Source of the DNA: Paenibacillus rubinfantis | GTDB lineage: Bacteria; Bacillota; Bacilli; Paenibacillales; Paenibacillaceae | Length of the DNA: 64,000 nucleotides | Direction: 5' to 3' | NCBI RefSeq assembly: GCF_001486505.1 | Contig: NZ_LN909064.1 | Coordinates: 186,001 to 250,000 of the forward strand | In this document: positions 44,267 through 54,542 of the stretch, in pieces | Numbering within the stretch: the stretch's first letter is position 1 | Layout: each line of letters starts with the position of its first letter | Position numbers and translations under genes: made by a program | Notes under the pieces: generated by a model | Database searches by the model: none | What the model was told of the DNA's origin: nothing | The model's input: the letters and a program-made list of their open reading frames with translations, nothing else

Positions 44267-45376
44267 ATGAGCGGTACCGTCAAGGAAAGCAATCAAGTGT
44301 CGGGCTACTTTACCTGGTTCCTGGTTCACGCTGTCCAGACCGGGATAGGCATCTTGAATTATCAGCAAAAGATCGTGCACGGGGCGGAGCAGGATGCCTG
44401 GGTATCCGTCCTCTTCGTTGGCGTCTGTATGCATTTGGTGGTTTGGATGATGTTCCGTCTGCTGCGAATGGCCGATGGCGGGGATATCCTGTCCCTTCAC
44501 CGCCAACTGTTTGGGCCCATCGCGGGGACCTGCGCATCCGGGCTCCTGTTCGTTTATTGCGTCTTGTTCTGTGCGGGGCAGATCCGTCAGTATGGGGAAA
44601 TCCTTCATGTTTGGGTATTTCCTGATGCACCGCTTTGGCAATCTGCGTTAATCATTTTTGCGGTTGCGGGGTATATCGTTTCGGGCGGGTTTCGCGTCAT
44701 TACCGGCATCTGCCTTGTTTGTGTCTTGATCCCCAGTCTGATCCTGCCAACCTTGTATTTTCCTCTGCAATACGCCCACTGGCTGAACTTGCTTCCTTTA
44801 TGGAACCACAGGCTGGAGGATTATGCCCAGTCGGCCATCCATTCGATTAATCTCTACTTGGGACCCGAGTTCCTCTTGTTCTTTTATCCCTTTATCAAAA
44901 ACAACACCAAAGCCCAAAAATGGGCGCATCTCGCGGTATTTCACTCCACGGTCATCTATATGGTCATCCTGGTGGGCACGTTCGTTTATTTTAACATGCA
45001 GCAATTGAGGCATACCGTTTGGCCATCGCTGATCCTCTCCAAGATTATTCGTTACACGATTGTGGAGCGATTTGACTATATTTATATCTTTAATTGGTTG
45101 TTTGTGATCTTCCCCGGATGTTGCATATCGATTTGGGCGGGAGCGCGGATTTTGAACCAAACGTTAAAGCTCCCGAAAAAATGGGCGTTATGGGTCACCT
45201 TGCTTGTGATGATCGTCGCAGTACTTTGGGTGCGATCGCCTGTGCGCATCGAGCGGCTGGAGAATATCATCATGCTCTTTGGCGGCACCTTGACCTTCGC
45301 CTACATTCCCCTGTTGCTGGTGATTGCCTCAGCCGTGCAGGCGGTCAAACGACGACACACGGCCCGAAGCGATTGA
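44267..45376 (+). CDS. spore germinant receptor subunit B (GerB, endospore germination permease)
   Basis: The 369-residue APC-superfamily protein has ten membrane helices, beginning VSGYFTWFLVHAVQTGIGILNYQ, and including PEFLLFFYPFIKNNTKAQKW. B subunits bind germinant. Order A-C-B differs from the classical A-B-C order but is common in Bacillales. It lies 20 bp after the C gene with GGCAGGGAG upstream. Confidence 0.94.
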   Translation: MSGTVKESNQVSGYFTWFLVHAVQTGIGILNYQQKIVHGAEQDAWVSVLFVGVCMHLVVWMMFRLLRMADGGDILSLHRQLFGPIAGTCASGLLFVYCVLFCAGQIRQYGEILHVWVFPDAPLWQSALIIFAVAGYIVSGGFRVITGICLVCVLIPSLILPTLYFPLQYAHWLNLLPLWNHRLEDYAQSAIHSINLYLGPEFLLFFYPFIKNNTKAQKWAHLAVFHSTVIYMVILVGTFVYFNMQQLRHTVWPSLILSKIIRYTIVERFDYIYIFNWLFVIFPGCCISIWAGARILNQTLKLPKKWALWVTLLVMIVAVLWVRSPVRIERLENIIMLFGGTLTFAYIPLLLVIASAVQAVKRRHTARSD

Positions 45377-45392
45377 ATTCGGTGCAACTAAA

Positions 45393-45421
45393 AAACACCC
45401 GCAACCTGTGCAGGTGTTCTT
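45393..45421. terminator. bidirectional terminator between gerB-like and udk
   Basis: The arms AACACC / GGTGTT with flanking A/T runs form a short hairpin. The U-run is strong on the minus strand (udk side), weak on the plus strand. Confidence 0.65.
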
Positions 45422-45463
45422 CGTAATGAAATGATAAGAGACGCTACGGCAGGAACCGTCTCC

Positions 45464-46087
45464 TTAAGCTTGGCTTCCGCCGGAAAGGTGCTTCTCCGTC
45501 AGGATGGTCAGCATTTGGATGCCCACTTCGTTATGCCCGCCTTCGGGGATAATGAGGTCGGCGTATTTTTTGGAAGGCTCAATAAACGCTTCATGCATCG
45601 GCTTCACCGTTGCAAGATACTGTTGATGGATCGAATGGATCGAACGGCCGCGTTCCTCCATGTCGCGCAGCACACGCCGGAGGATGCGCACGTCGGAGTC
45701 CGTGTCCACGAACACTTTAATGTCGAGCATCTCCCGCAGCTTCTCGTCATACAGGACAAATAACCCCTCAACGATAATAATGTTGTTGGGCTGCAGCTTC
45801 ACCGTCTTGTCCGAACGGGTGTGGATCGTAAAATCGTACACCGGCGCATAAGCAGCTTGTCCGTTCTTGAGTTGGGTTAAGTGCTCCACCATCAGCTCGT
45901 TATCGAAGGCGAAGGGATGGTCGTAGTTCGTTTTCTCCCGTTCGGTCATGCTGAGGTGAGATTGATCCTTGTAGTAGTTGTCCTGCGAGATAAACGTGAC
46001 TTTATCCGTGTCCAGCTGGCCGATAACCGAGCGGGCGACCGTTGTTTTCCCGGATCCGGTGCCACCGGCGATACCTATGATTAACAT
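45464..46087 (-). CDS. udk: uridine kinase
   Basis: The 207-residue cytoplasmic enzyme phosphorylates uridine and cytidine in pyrimidine salvage. It shows Walker A GIAGGTGSGKTTVA, the nucleoside-site segment ISQDNYYKDQSHL and NYDHPFAFDNE, and the lid RILRRVLRDMEERGRS. Length is normal. AGGAGG stands 12 nt before the ATG at 46087. Upstream a TGCTACAAT extended -10 element (about 46144-46152) could drive it. Confidence 0.96.
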   Translation of the reverse strand: MLIIGIAGGTGSGKTTVARSVIGQLDTDKVTFISQDNYYKDQSHLSMTEREKTNYDHPFAFDNELMVEHLTQLKNGQAAYAPVYDFTIHTRSDKTVKLQPNNIIIVEGLFVLYDEKLREMLDIKVFVDTDSDVRILRRVLRDMEERGRSIHSIHQQYLATVKPMHEAFIEPSKKYADLIIPEGGHNEVGIQMLTILTEKHLSGGSQA

Positions 46088-46286
46088 GAAATTGATTACC
46101 CTCCTAAAATACATCCCTCTAAACGTACCCGTTTAACATTCCAGTATTGTAGCATAGCCCGGGCTTTTTTTCACCTTGTTGGGGTGGAAACGGGGTCCTT
46201 CATATTATGGCAAATTCGTGACGGGATATCGATGGATGGGAGGGTCACTTTTTCTCATAAATTCCCGTGGATTAGGTTTACAATAA

Positions 46287-46306
46287 TGGTAGGTCAAAGC
46301 CTACCA
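46287..46306. promoter_or_regulatory. inverted repeat TGGTAGG-N6-CCTACCA before the Ca2+ ATPase gene
   Basis: A 7-bp perfect inverted repeat lies just downstream of a TACAAT -10-like hexamer and 24 nt before the start. It could be an operator or a 5' hairpin. I see no yybP-ykoY riboswitch core. Confidence 0.4.
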
Positions 46307-46330
46307 AATTTAAATAAAGAGGTGCTGTCG

Positions 46331-48961
46331 ATGTGGCATACCAAAACCCGGGAGGCCGTCCTGCAAGAGCTGCAGGTGGATTCCGCGGCCGGAATCTCCT
46401 CGGGAGAAGCCGCGAAGCGTCTGTCTACGTACGGGCCGAACCAGATTAAAGGCAAGCCCAAACCCAGCTTGTGGTCGCTGTTCTTCGCCCAGCTTAAGGA
46501 TATGCTGATCTATGTGCTGCTTGGCGCCGCCGTCGTTACGCTCATCGTTGGGGAATATATGGATGCCGTTATCATTCTGGCCGTTGTCCTGTTGAATGCG
46601 ATCATTGGGGTCATTCAGGAGCAGAAAGCGGAGAAAGCGATCGAGGCACTGCAGCAAATGACGACGCCTAAAACGCTGGTGCGGCGAGACGGCGACGTCA
46701 AGGAGATCGATTCCGGGGAGATCGTCCCGGGCGATATTGTGATTTTGGATGCCGGACGCTTCATCCCGGCGGATCTTCGACTGCTCGAAAGCGCCAACCT
46801 GCAAATTGAGGAGTCCGCGTTGACCGGGGAGTCCGTTCCATCCGACAAGAACGCGGAGGACCTGCACCAAGAAGCTCAGACGCCTATCGGGGATCAGAGT
46901 AACATGGCGTTTATGTCCACGCTTGTGACCTATGGCCGCGGCGAAGGGGTGGTCGTTGGGACGGCGATGAACACCGAAATGGGCAAAATCGCCAAGATTT
47001 TGGACGAAGATACCCATGAGCTGACCCCGTTGCAAAAGAAGCTCGAAGAGCTGGGCAAAATGCTGGGTTATATCGCCATCGGCATCTGTGTCGTGATCTT
47101 CGTGATCGGCTTGATCCAGGGACGGGACCTGTTCGAGCTGTTCCTGACGGCGATCAGCCTTGCGGTTGCCGCCATCCCAGAAGGGCTGCCGGCGATCGTG
47201 GCGATCGTGCTGGCGCTAGGCGTCACCCGGATGTCCCGCGTCAACGCGATCGTGAAGAAGCTGCCTGCGGTTGAGACGTTAGGTTCGGTGAATATCATCT
47301 GCTCCGACAAAACCGGGACGCTGACGCAAAACAAAATGACGGTTGTCAAGCATTTTACCGCAGAGCCCTTAGGCGACGAGGCACCGCTTGAAATGATCAA
47401 GACGTTTGTGCTCTGTTCCGACGCCACGTATGAGAACGGCCAGGGCACCGGCGACCCGACGGAAATCGCCCTTGTTGCTTACGGAGAACAATATGAACTG
47501 TTGAAAAAATCGCTGGAAGCGGAATACAAGCGGGTATCCGAGAAGCCGTTTGATTCCGACCGCAAGCTAATGTCCACGCTCAACCAAACGCGGGAGGGAT
47601 ATCGCGTCCATACCAAAGGGGCGATCGACCAGCTGCTGCGCATTTCCAATTCCGCCGTGCTGAACGGGGAGGTCGTTCCGCTTACCGAGGAGCTCAAGCA
47701 GCGGTATTTGCAGGCGGCCGAGGTGATGTCGGACGATGCGCTCCGGGTGCTGGGGGCGGCCTACAAGGATACGGACCGCGTCTTGCCGCCGGAGGAGATG
47801 GAGCAGGATTTGACGATCCTGGGCTTCGTTGGCATGATCGATCCGCCGCGGATCGAGGTGAAGGATTCGATTCGCGAAGCGAAAGCAGCGGGGATTACAC
47901 CGGTGATGATCACGGGCGACCACCGCAATACCGCGGTGGCCATCGCCAAGGAGTTGGAGATCGCCAGCTCCTTGGAGCAGAGTATGACCGGGGCGGAAAT
48001 CGACGAGCTTTCGGACGAAGCCTTCGCTCAGAAGATCAACAACATCCGCGTGTTTGCCCGCGTTTCCCCTGAGCATAAGGTCAAGATCGTCAAAGCCTTC
48101 AAAGCGAAAGGCAATATCGTATCGATGACCGGGGACGGCGTTAACGATGCGCCTTCGCTTAAGACGGCCGACATCGGGGTCGCTATGGGGATTACCGGTA
48201 CGGATGTATCCAAAGGCGCCAGCGATATGATCCTGACCGACGATAATTTTACGACGATCGTCCAAGCGATCCGGGAAGGGCGGAACATTTACGCGAATAT
48301 TCGCAAGACGGTGACGTTCCTGCTGGCCTGCAATTTCGGGGAGATCGTGGCGATTCTCGCTTCCATTCTCTTCTTCTGGCCTTTGCCGCTCCTGGCAACC
48401 CAGATCCTCTGGATCAACCTGGTCACCGACACGCTGCCGGCCATTGCATTGGGGGTGGACCCTGGCGAGAAGGACGTGATGAAGCGCAAACCACGCGATC
48501 CGAAGGAAGGTTTCTTTGCCGGAGGGGCGGCATTGCAGGCGGTGCTGGGAGGATTGTTGATCGGGGCGCTGACGCTGGTGGCTTTTTACGTAGGGCTACG
48601 CGAACATGGCTATGGGCTACGTTCCGACAACATTCCCGAGGACGTGATGACTTACGCCCGGACGATGGCGTTCGTGGTGCTGGCGGCGTCGCAGCTGTTT
48701 TACTCCTTCTCCAAGCGCAGCGCAACCAAGTCGATCTTCACAATTGGGTTATTCTCAAACCTGCTGCTCGTTGGAGCGGTCGTAGCCGGATTGCTGCTAC
48801 AGTTCCTATCGATCTCCATTCCGTTCCTGGCCGCGGCGTTTAAGGTGCAGAATCTCAGCTTGGCGGATTGGGGTTTAGTGATTCTGCTGGCGTTGATCCC
48901 GTTGCTCCTGAATGAGGTCGTTAAGATCCTAATGCGAGCGGCGAAAACAAAAGAGGCGTAG
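46331..48961 (+). CDS. P-type Ca2+-transporting ATPase (PMR1/YloB type)
   Basis: The 876-residue membrane pump has a cation N-domain, the actuator motif TGES, phosphorylation motif CSDKTGTLT, ATP site and the hinge GDGVNDAPSLKTADIG. Membrane helix 4 has PEGLPAIV, the Ca2+ site of PMR1/SERCA-like pumps, and the helix 6 region has NLVTDTLPA. It exports Ca2+ (possibly Mn2+). The ATG at 46331 follows AAAGAGGTG; the frame is open upstream but non-coding. Related YloB pumps of bacilli act during sporulation. Confidence 0.94.
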   Translation: MWHTKTREAVLQELQVDSAAGISSGEAAKRLSTYGPNQIKGKPKPSLWSLFFAQLKDMLIYVLLGAAVVTLIVGEYMDAVIILAVVLLNAIIGVIQEQKAEKAIEALQQMTTPKTLVRRDGDVKEIDSGEIVPGDIVILDAGRFIPADLRLLESANLQIEESALTGESVPSDKNAEDLHQEAQTPIGDQSNMAFMSTLVTYGRGEGVVVGTAMNTEMGKIAKILDEDTHELTPLQKKLEELGKMLGYIAIGICVVIFVIGLIQGRDLFELFLTAISLAVAAIPEGLPAIVAIVLALGVTRMSRVNAIVKKLPAVETLGSVNIICSDKTGTLTQNKMTVVKHFTAEPLGDEAPLEMIKTFVLCSDATYENGQGTGDPTEIALVAYGEQYELLKKSLEAEYKRVSEKPFDSDRKLMSTLNQTREGYRVHTKGAIDQLLRISNSAVLNGEVVPLTEELKQRYLQAAEVMSDDALRVLGAAYKDTDRVLPPEEMEQDLTILGFVGMIDPPRIEVKDSIREAKAAGITPVMITGDHRNTAVAIAKELEIASSLEQSMTGAEIDELSDEAFAQKINNIRVFARVSPEHKVKIVKAFKAKGNIVSMTGDGVNDAPSLKTADIGVAMGITGTDVSKGASDMILTDDNFTTIVQAIREGRNIYANIRKTVTFLLACNFGEIVAILASILFFWPLPLLATQILWINLVTDTLPAIALGVDPGEKDVMKRKPRDPKEGFFAGGAALQAVLGGLLIGALTLVAFYVGLREHGYGLRSDNIPEDVMTYARTMAFVVLAASQLFYSFSKRSATKSIFTIGLFSNLLLVGAVVAGLLLQFLSISIPFLAAAFKVQNLSLADWGLVILLALIPLLLNEVVKILMRAAKTKEA

Positions 48962-49065
48962 CGAAAGCGAGAAAGATGAGAATTTTGCTAGAACACAGGA
49001 GAATTTTGAATTCCCCTCCCGCTAGGGTTTGGTAGATGATACAAGTGAATAAACAGAAGAAGCAA

Positions 49066-49094
49066 AGGCCGCGGATGACAAGTCTCGCGGCCCT
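49066..49094 (+). terminator. putative terminator after the Ca2+ ATPase gene
   Basis: GGCCGCG and CGCGGCC pair around 11 nt about 105 nt after the stop. The 3' side is only weakly U-rich. Confidence 0.55.
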
Positions 49095-49127
49095 TGTTCG
49101 TTGGAACAAACCGAGGGGGGACAGTAG

Positions 49128-50861
49128 ATGAAGAATCAGGGGAGTCCGCAGATGAAACGAAACGGGAAGCCGGCATTTTCGCTGGGGCGGAAGCTGACGG
49201 CCGCTTTTATTACCGTATCGCTGCTGGTTGGAGTGATTGCAGGAGTGGCCTACGTGTTTTTGAACCGGCTGGATCAGAATTACTCGGAGCTGCTTCAACA
49301 AAACACGACCGTTCTAGATCAAGTGGCCCGGCTGGAGATGGAGACGCAGCGCCAGAACAGCCTTCTGTTTGGGTATATCGTGGAGCCGACGTCCGAGAAG
49401 GAACAGCAACTGACGGAGGCTAATGCGGAGTTGAGCGCGTTCATCAATGAAATCGTAAGCGCTTCCGCAAAAGAGGAGCAAGCGGCAGTAGCCTCCTCGT
49501 TGTTGGAGTCGAACGCGACTTTTGCCCGTCTGTTGGTCAAGGTCCAGGATTACGTCCATTTGGACAAGCTGGATCTGGCGAAAGCGGAAGCCCTGATGTG
49601 GGCGATCCCAACGTCGGATACGATGATTCAGGGGGCTGGTGAACTGCGGACGCTGCAGGAGAACGAGCTTCAGGCCAAAATGGATGAGTTCCAGAAAGAA
49701 TCGGCCTTAACGATGTGGATTTTGGTGTTATGCGGCGTAGTAGCAATTACGTTCGCCATTTTGACCGGCGTGATGCTGTCGTGGCAGATCGTCAGACCGA
49801 TGCGAGTGATGGTGAAAGGTGCGCGCGAGCTGGCGGACGGCGATTTGACCCTTGCGGAGACGGTCGTGAACAACCGCGATGAGATTGGTGAACTGGCGGC
49901 GGCGTTTAACCACATGAGACGCAGCTGGCAGGATATGATCGGCAATTTGGGGCGTCATGCCGGTCGGGTTGCCGAATCGGCTGACCAGCTGCGCCACCAG
50001 TCGGAGCAGTTCCGTGCCTCCTCCGGAGAGATTTCCAACATCATGGGCCAAATCTCGTCCGGAAGCGAGGAGCAGGTGCAAAGCGTGGAGTCGGGCGTGG
50101 CCCAGGTGACGGAAATGGCTGCGGGAGCTCGGGAGATGGCCGGCTTGGCGGATGGTGCCCGTCAGCAATCGGCAACGGCCGTGCATGAAACGAGAGCCGG
50201 TGAGGAGATCGTAGCGTCAGCAGCGGCGCAGATGGCGTCGATCCAGCGGCAAATGGACGAGCTGCGGGCGTTCATCGAGCGGCTGGGCGTACGCTCCGAG
50301 CAGATCGCGGCGGCGGCCGAACTGATCGAAGGCATCTCCAAGCAGACGCAGATGCTGTCGCTGAACGCCTCGATCGAAGCGGCACGGGCCGGGGAAGCCG
50401 GCAAAGGATTTGCCGTGGTCGCCGGAGAGGTGCGGAAGCTGTCGGCAGAGACCGGGGCTGCAGCCGCAGGCGTGGCCGAGATGGTGGAAGGCGTGCGGAG
50501 TGAAATGGAGCTGGTGATGGAAGCGGCGCAGGCCGGATCGCAGGAAGTGGCCACCGGCATCGCAACGGTCCATCAAGCCGGAGAGGTGTTCACCCGCATC
50601 CGAGAGGCGGTCGAGCAGGTTGCCGGCCAGATCGGCCGGGTGGCCGGACAGGTTGAGCAATTGTCCTCCCAATCGGATGCCGTGGTGCAGGCGATTAACA
50701 CCATCGACCGAGTTGCCCAGCAAACGGCCGGCGGTTCTCGGGAGGTATACGCGCACACCGAAGAGCAGTACGCCGGCGTTCAGGAAATGATGGCTTCCAT
50801 GGAGGGGTTAAGCCAATTGTCCGATGAGCTGCAGGCGTTAATCGGGAAATTTAAATTGTAA
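49128..50861 (+). CDS. methyl-accepting chemotaxis protein with 4-helix-bundle sensor
   Basis: The 577-residue chemoreceptor has membrane helix 1 ([23 protein letters not shown]), an external helical sensor of about 140 residues with the 4HB_MCP pattern, helix 2 ([21 protein letters not shown]), a HAMP domain and a long signalling domain. The tip [27 protein letters not shown] binds CheA/CheW. Ligand unknown. Two starts are possible: ATG 49128 after GGGGGG, and ATG 49152 after AGGGGAG at 7 nt. Confidence 0.94.
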   Translation: MKNQGSPQMKRNGKPAFSLGRKLTAAFITVSLLVGVIAGVAYVFLNRLDQNYSELLQQNTTVLDQVARLEMETQRQNSLLFGYIVEPTSEKEQQLTEANAELSAFINEIVSASAKEEQAAVASSLLESNATFARLLVKVQDYVHLDKLDLAKAEALMWAIPTSDTMIQGAGELRTLQENELQAKMDEFQKESALTMWILVLCGVVAITFAILTGVMLSWQIVRPMRVMVKGARELADGDLTLAETVVNNRDEIGELAAAFNHMRRSWQDMIGNLGRHAGRVAESADQLRHQSEQFRASSGEISNIMGQISSGSEEQVQSVESGVAQVTEMAAGAREMAGLADGARQQSATAVHETRAGEEIVASAAAQMASIQRQMDELRAFIERLGVRSEQIAAAAELIEGISKQTQMLSLNASIEAARAGEAGKGFAVVAGEVRKLSAETGAAAAGVAEMVEGVRSEMELVMEAAQAGSQEVATGIATVHQAGEVFTRIREAVEQVAGQIGRVAGQVEQLSSQSDAVVQAINTIDRVAQQTAGGSREVYAHTEEQYAGVQEMMASMEGLSQLSDELQALIGKFKL

Positions 50862-50914
50862 GCGGCAGTCGGGTCTGAGTCATTTGCACGGACGTTCTGG
50901 GCACGTCCCCCTTT

Positions 50915-50944
50915 TAGACATCTTCCGCTGGTTAATGTTATAAT
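50915..50944 (+). promoter_or_regulatory. SigA promoter for the mscS-like gene
   Basis: TAGACA (50915-50920), 18 bp, TATAAT (50939-50944), 30 nt before the start. Confidence 0.7.
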
Positions 50945-50973
50945 GGCCCTTTATCTAAGGGGGTGCTATAACA

Positions 50974-52098
50974 ATGAATGATGGGGGAGGATTCTTGGAG
51001 ACTCTCAAGCAGCTTGACTGGACTGAGATCGGGGTTGCCTTCGGGATTATGGCGCTATTCGCTTTGTTTAGCAAAGGATTTGTGAAATTGGCCTTCGCCC
51101 TGCTGAATCGTCGGAAATCTGCTGCATCGACATCAAACCGGGGAGACCTCTGGAGGCAAGTCCTTGAACGGCCTTTTCGGTGGTTGTTTATCTTAATTGG
51201 CCTTGAGCTGGGGTTGAAATATTTGCTGCCGCGCAGCTGGGAAATCGCCATTGGCTTGGATCCCTTATTCCGCAGCGGCGTCATCGCCTTGATCGGTTGG
51301 GGACTGTATATTCTATCCGCTCAATCTTCGGTGATGCTGGAGGGACTCAGCCGCAAGATCCGATTAGATGATGCCAGCATGCTCATTCCGTTCTTATCGA
51401 AGGTCCTGCGGATCGTTGTGGTGATCTTAACCGTGGCCTTAATTGGGGCGGAATGGGGATTCAGCATTAACGGCTTGGTGGCTGGCATGGGATTGGGCAG
51501 CTTAGCCGTCGCCTTGGCGGCCAAAGACACATTAGGGAACATCATCGGCGGGATTGTGATTATTTTGGAGAAGCCTTTTGCGAAAGGCGATTGGATTCTA
51601 ACGCCAACCGCTGAAGGCGTGGTGGAGGACATTACCTTCCGCAGCACGAAAATCCGCACGTTCGCCGATGCGTTGATTACCTTGCCAAACGCCGCGCTGG
51701 CGGATCAGCCGATCACGAACTGGAGCAAAATGGGCAAGCGGAGAGTGAACTTCACACTTGCAGTAGCGCTGGACTCCGACCGTGAGCAGCTGTCGGCCGC
51801 TGTCGCCCGAATCGAACGACTGCTCCGTGAGGACGAGAAGATCGATCCAGGAACGATTCTGGTCAAGTTTACGGATTTTAACGAGAGCAGCCTAGGCATC
51901 TTCATCTATTATTTTACTCGCTCGACGGTTTGGGCGGAGTATTTAACGGCGCGGCAGGAAATGAACCTCGCCTTTATGCAGGTGCTGGAGGAGGAGGGCA
52001 TCAAGCTGGCTTATCCGGCGCATCGTGTATTTCTCGAAGCGGCGCCAGGAACGTCCGGCGAGATGAATGTTGCCTTATCGAGGCAATATGAAGCTTGA
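50974..52098 (+). CDS. MscS-family small-conductance mechanosensitive channel
   Basis: The 374-residue membrane protein has four helices. The pore-lining helix GLVAGMGLGSLAVALAAKDTLGNIIGGI shows the Gly/Ala packing typical of MscS, followed by the beta domain (EKPFAKGDWI, VEDITFRSTKIRTFAD, LITLPNAALAD). It relieves turgor at moderate tension. AAGGGGGTG precedes the ATG. Together with mscL the window encodes both classes of emergency valve. Confidence 0.94.
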   Translation: MNDGGGFLETLKQLDWTEIGVAFGIMALFALFSKGFVKLAFALLNRRKSAASTSNRGDLWRQVLERPFRWLFILIGLELGLKYLLPRSWEIAIGLDPLFRSGVIALIGWGLYILSAQSSVMLEGLSRKIRLDDASMLIPFLSKVLRIVVVILTVALIGAEWGFSINGLVAGMGLGSLAVALAAKDTLGNIIGGIVIILEKPFAKGDWILTPTAEGVVEDITFRSTKIRTFADALITLPNAALADQPITNWSKMGKRRVNFTLAVALDSDREQLSAAVARIERLLREDEKIDPGTILVKFTDFNESSLGIFIYYFTRSTVWAEYLTARQEMNLAFMQVLEEEGIKLAYPAHRVFLEAAPGTSGEMNVALSRQYEA

Positions 52099-52102
52099 TT
52101 AT

Positions 52103-52140
52103 CAAACATCCCGCGGGGCTGCTTGCCCGCGGGATGTTTG
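52103..52140. terminator. 15-bp hairpin between convergent genes
   Basis: A perfect 15-bp stem (CAAACATCCCGCGGG at 52103-52117, complement at 52126-52140) with an 8-nt loop. It lacks a clear U-run but sits where a two-way terminator is expected. Confidence 0.75.
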
Positions 52141-52143
52141 GCG

Positions 52144-52896
52144 TTAAATCGTATAAGGTACCGCTTCGAACGTCTCCGCCTTGGCAATGGCTTCCTCCAG
52201 CGACAGGCCGGTGAAGCTTTGCGCAGGGAAGTAACGTCCGCTCTTCTTGTCGTCGACGAAAGCGCCAACCACGATGCCCGGCAGCACGCTTTCTACCGAA
52301 TTCGGAGCTTGCGGGCCGCCTAAGTCGGTCCGGCACCAGCCCGGATCGTTCAGATTGATCATGACGTCCGTGCCTTCAAGGCGGGAGGCCAAATCTTTGG
52401 TGAACTTGTCCAGAGCTGCCTTGCTGGCTGCGTAGCCAGCTTGTTCCGGCTCGTTTTTGATACCGCTGGTGGTGTTGATCACCCGGCCGAAGCCGCGTTC
52501 GATCATCTTGGGAATCAGGCGGTTGCAGATCGTTGCGATGGAAATGAAATTAATTTGAAAGCTTTGTTCGAAATCCGAAACCGGGGTTTTCCAGTAATCG
52601 GTCCGGTAGGCGATTTGCACGGCAGCATTATTAAAGACGATGTCGACCGGCGTGCCCTTGGCTTCGATTTCATCCAGCATAGCCATTACTTCCTCGTGGT
52701 TGGCCAGCTCAGCTTGGACGGAGTAAGCCTGGACACCCCGTGCCCGGATCTCTTGCTCCATCTGCCGGGTATGCTCCAGTTTGCGGCTGTGCAGAATCAA
52801 GTTGCATCCCTGCTCGGCCATAAACCTTGCGGTCTGGTCCCCCACCCCGCGGCTTGCTCCGGTGACGAGCGCCCATTTGCCTTTCACATTAACCAT
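52144..52896 (-). CDS. short-chain dehydrogenase/reductase
   Basis: The 250-residue cytoplasmic NAD(P)H-dependent oxidoreductase shows the cofactor motif TGASRGVGD, NNAAVQI, and the catalytic Ser/Tyr/Lys set in TTSGIKNEPEQAGYAASKAALD. Substrate unknown. GGAGG is 8 nt before the ATG at 52896. It is a single gene, divergent from the second chemoreceptor. Confidence 0.94.
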   Translation of the reverse strand: MVNVKGKWALVTGASRGVGDQTARFMAEQGCNLILHSRKLEHTRQMEQEIRARGVQAYSVQAELANHEEVMAMLDEIEAKGTPVDIVFNNAAVQIAYRTDYWKTPVSDFEQSFQINFISIATICNRLIPKMIERGFGRVINTTSGIKNEPEQAGYAASKAALDKFTKDLASRLEGTDVMINLNDPGWCRTDLGGPQAPNSVESVLPGIVVGAFVDDKKSGRYFPAQSFTGLSLEEAIAKAETFEAVPYTI

Positions 52897-52994
52897 TCCG
52901 ATATCCTCCCTGTTTGCGATTCTTCTAGGTTGGTGTCCTAACGAATCTCATTTTACTAGACTTGTAAGCGGTTTACCATCATCCAGTCTTAAAT

Positions 52995-53023
52995 TTGACT
53001 GTAGTGAAATGGAACTATATAAT
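52995..53023 (+). promoter_or_regulatory. strong SigA promoter for the second chemoreceptor
   Basis: TTGACT (52995-53000), exactly 17 bp, TATAAT (53018-53023). The leader to the ATG at 53154 is about 125 nt. Confidence 0.8.
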
Positions 53024-53153
53024 GGACATCACATGTAATATATGGAACTTATGACCTATTTGAAACTAGGAGGAGATACCCGAGTCTATTAAAAATTTTA
53101 CTAAAACAATGTTGATATCATTTCTACCATACTACGATCAAGGTGATGCTAAG

Positions 53154-54434
53154 ATGAATCGAATTCGTAACATTTCTATCCGTACCCGGATCATGGTGCT
53201 TGTCTTCTTGGCCATGTTCGTCTCGAATACCGCATTAATCGTCACGTTGTCCTATAGCCAACATCATGACTTTTTTAAGCTGATTACGCCCTCTTTGGGA
53301 TTAAAGGCACTGATCATTTTTATCATCTTTGAAGTGGGGGCGGCATTCATCTCCGAAGCTTTGCTGGTTCGGCCGCTCAAACAAGGCGTGAAGCTGGCCA
53401 ATTCGATGGCCGAGAACGATTTATCCGCCGAGATCCGGACGACGCAGCAAGGGGAAGCGGGGCAGATGATCCAGTCGCTTCAGAAGGCCAGAGATAACCT
53501 GAAACACCTGATCGCGACGATCCAGTCCTCCTCTGAACGGGTGACGTTGTCTTCGGAAGAATTGAACCGGATTATTGAGCAGGCCAATGGGCAGGTACAC
53601 GAAATCAATGAGGGTGTTAAGCATTTGCTAAACGTGTTTACCCAAAACGCGGAAAGCATGAAGCAAACGGCCGTTGCCATTTCAGAAATAACGAACCATT
53701 CCCAGACGACGGCAGAACTCGCCAATCAAATTGCCGAGCGGGCTCAATTGGTCATGAATTCCGCGGAAGGCGGAAAGCAGTCGGTAGATTCCATCGTCGA
53801 GGCCATCAACGAACTGGCGGCGAACACCCAGCATGTCAGCGGCGAAGTACTCGCGCTGGAGGAACAGAGCCAGAAAATCACCGAGGTTGTCCGTATCATT
53901 CAACAAATTTCCGAGCAGACCCATCTGTTAGCCCTCAACGCGGCGATCGAAGCCGCCCGGGCCGGGGAAGAGGGAAGAGGATTCGCCGTCGTCGCCGGAC
54001 AAATCCGGAAGCTGGCGGAGGATACGAATCAATCCTTGCAGGAAATCGGCAACCTGGTCCAGAATATGACCGTCCGAACCGGCAGCGTCGTGGCCGCCGT
54101 TGCCCAGACCGGGGAGAAGGTCCGAGAGGGCGTAACGCAATCGGAGAACGTGAAGACCAATATCGAGCACATCATCGACAATATGGAGAACACCTTCGCC
54201 ATGTTGACCGAAATTTCCGGCGGCGTGAACACTCAAGCGGCCTCGCTGGAGGAAATGACCGCAACGCTGGAGGACGTCAACGGCACCATCGAGTCGGGGC
54301 TGCAGGTTTCCGGCAAGATCCAGGGGCAGCTCGGCACGCAGGAGAAAATCTTCGGCGAAATTGAGAAAACGTCCGGCAAGCTGGTCGAACTGTCCGAGAA
54401 TATGAATGGGCTGACGAATGTATTTAAGCTGTAA
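53154..54434 (+). CDS. methyl-accepting chemotaxis protein with almost no external domain
   Basis: The 426-residue receptor has two membrane helices ([21 protein letters not shown] and [23 protein letters not shown]) with only about 18 residues between them, then HAMP ([20 protein letters not shown]) and a signalling domain whose tip is [29 protein letters not shown]. Without an extracellular sensor it may sense membrane state, energy status or a partner protein. AAGGTGATG lies upstream of the ATG. Its terminator has been split by the IS element at 54474. Confidence 0.93.
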   Translation: MNRIRNISIRTRIMVLVFLAMFVSNTALIVTLSYSQHHDFFKLITPSLGLKALIIFIIFEVGAAFISEALLVRPLKQGVKLANSMAENDLSAEIRTTQQGEAGQMIQSLQKARDNLKHLIATIQSSSERVTLSSEELNRIIEQANGQVHEINEGVKHLLNVFTQNAESMKQTAVAISEITNHSQTTAELANQIAERAQLVMNSAEGGKQSVDSIVEAINELAANTQHVSGEVLALEEQSQKITEVVRIIQQISEQTHLLALNAAIEAARAGEEGRGFAVVAGQIRKLAEDTNQSLQEIGNLVQNMTVRTGSVVAAVAQTGEKVREGVTQSENVKTNIEHIIDNMENTFAMLTEISGGVNTQAASLEEMTATLEDVNGTIESGLQVSGKIQGQLGTQEKIFGEIEKTSGKLVELSENMNGLTNVFKL

Positions 54435-54453
54435 GTACTAGTTGATTTTTGAT

Positions 54454-54465
54454 GAAAAAGAGCGT
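54454..54465 (+). terminator. left half of an interrupted terminator (right half 56161-56172)
   Basis: GAAAAAGAGCGT here is the exact reverse complement of ACGCTCTTTTTC at 56161-56172. With one copy of CTAATATG as loop these formed a 12-bp-stem rho-independent terminator of the chemoreceptor gene before the IS inserted. Confidence 0.88.
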
Positions 54466-54473
54466 CTAATATG
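54466..54473. repeat. 8-bp target-site duplication, left copy
   Basis: CTAATATG here and at 56153-56160 flank the IS directly. It equals the 8-nt loop of the original terminator. Confidence 0.92.
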
Positions 54474-54542
54474 AGAGCCCTGCAAAAGCCTCGTTTTTAG
54501 GGTATTGGGGCTCGGAACTGGAAAATAAATTTGATAAGACGG

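Noticed and set aside
46240..46330. yybP-ykoY-type manganese riboswitch before the P-type ATPase
   Set aside because: The conserved core of that riboswitch is not present; only a short inverted repeat is.
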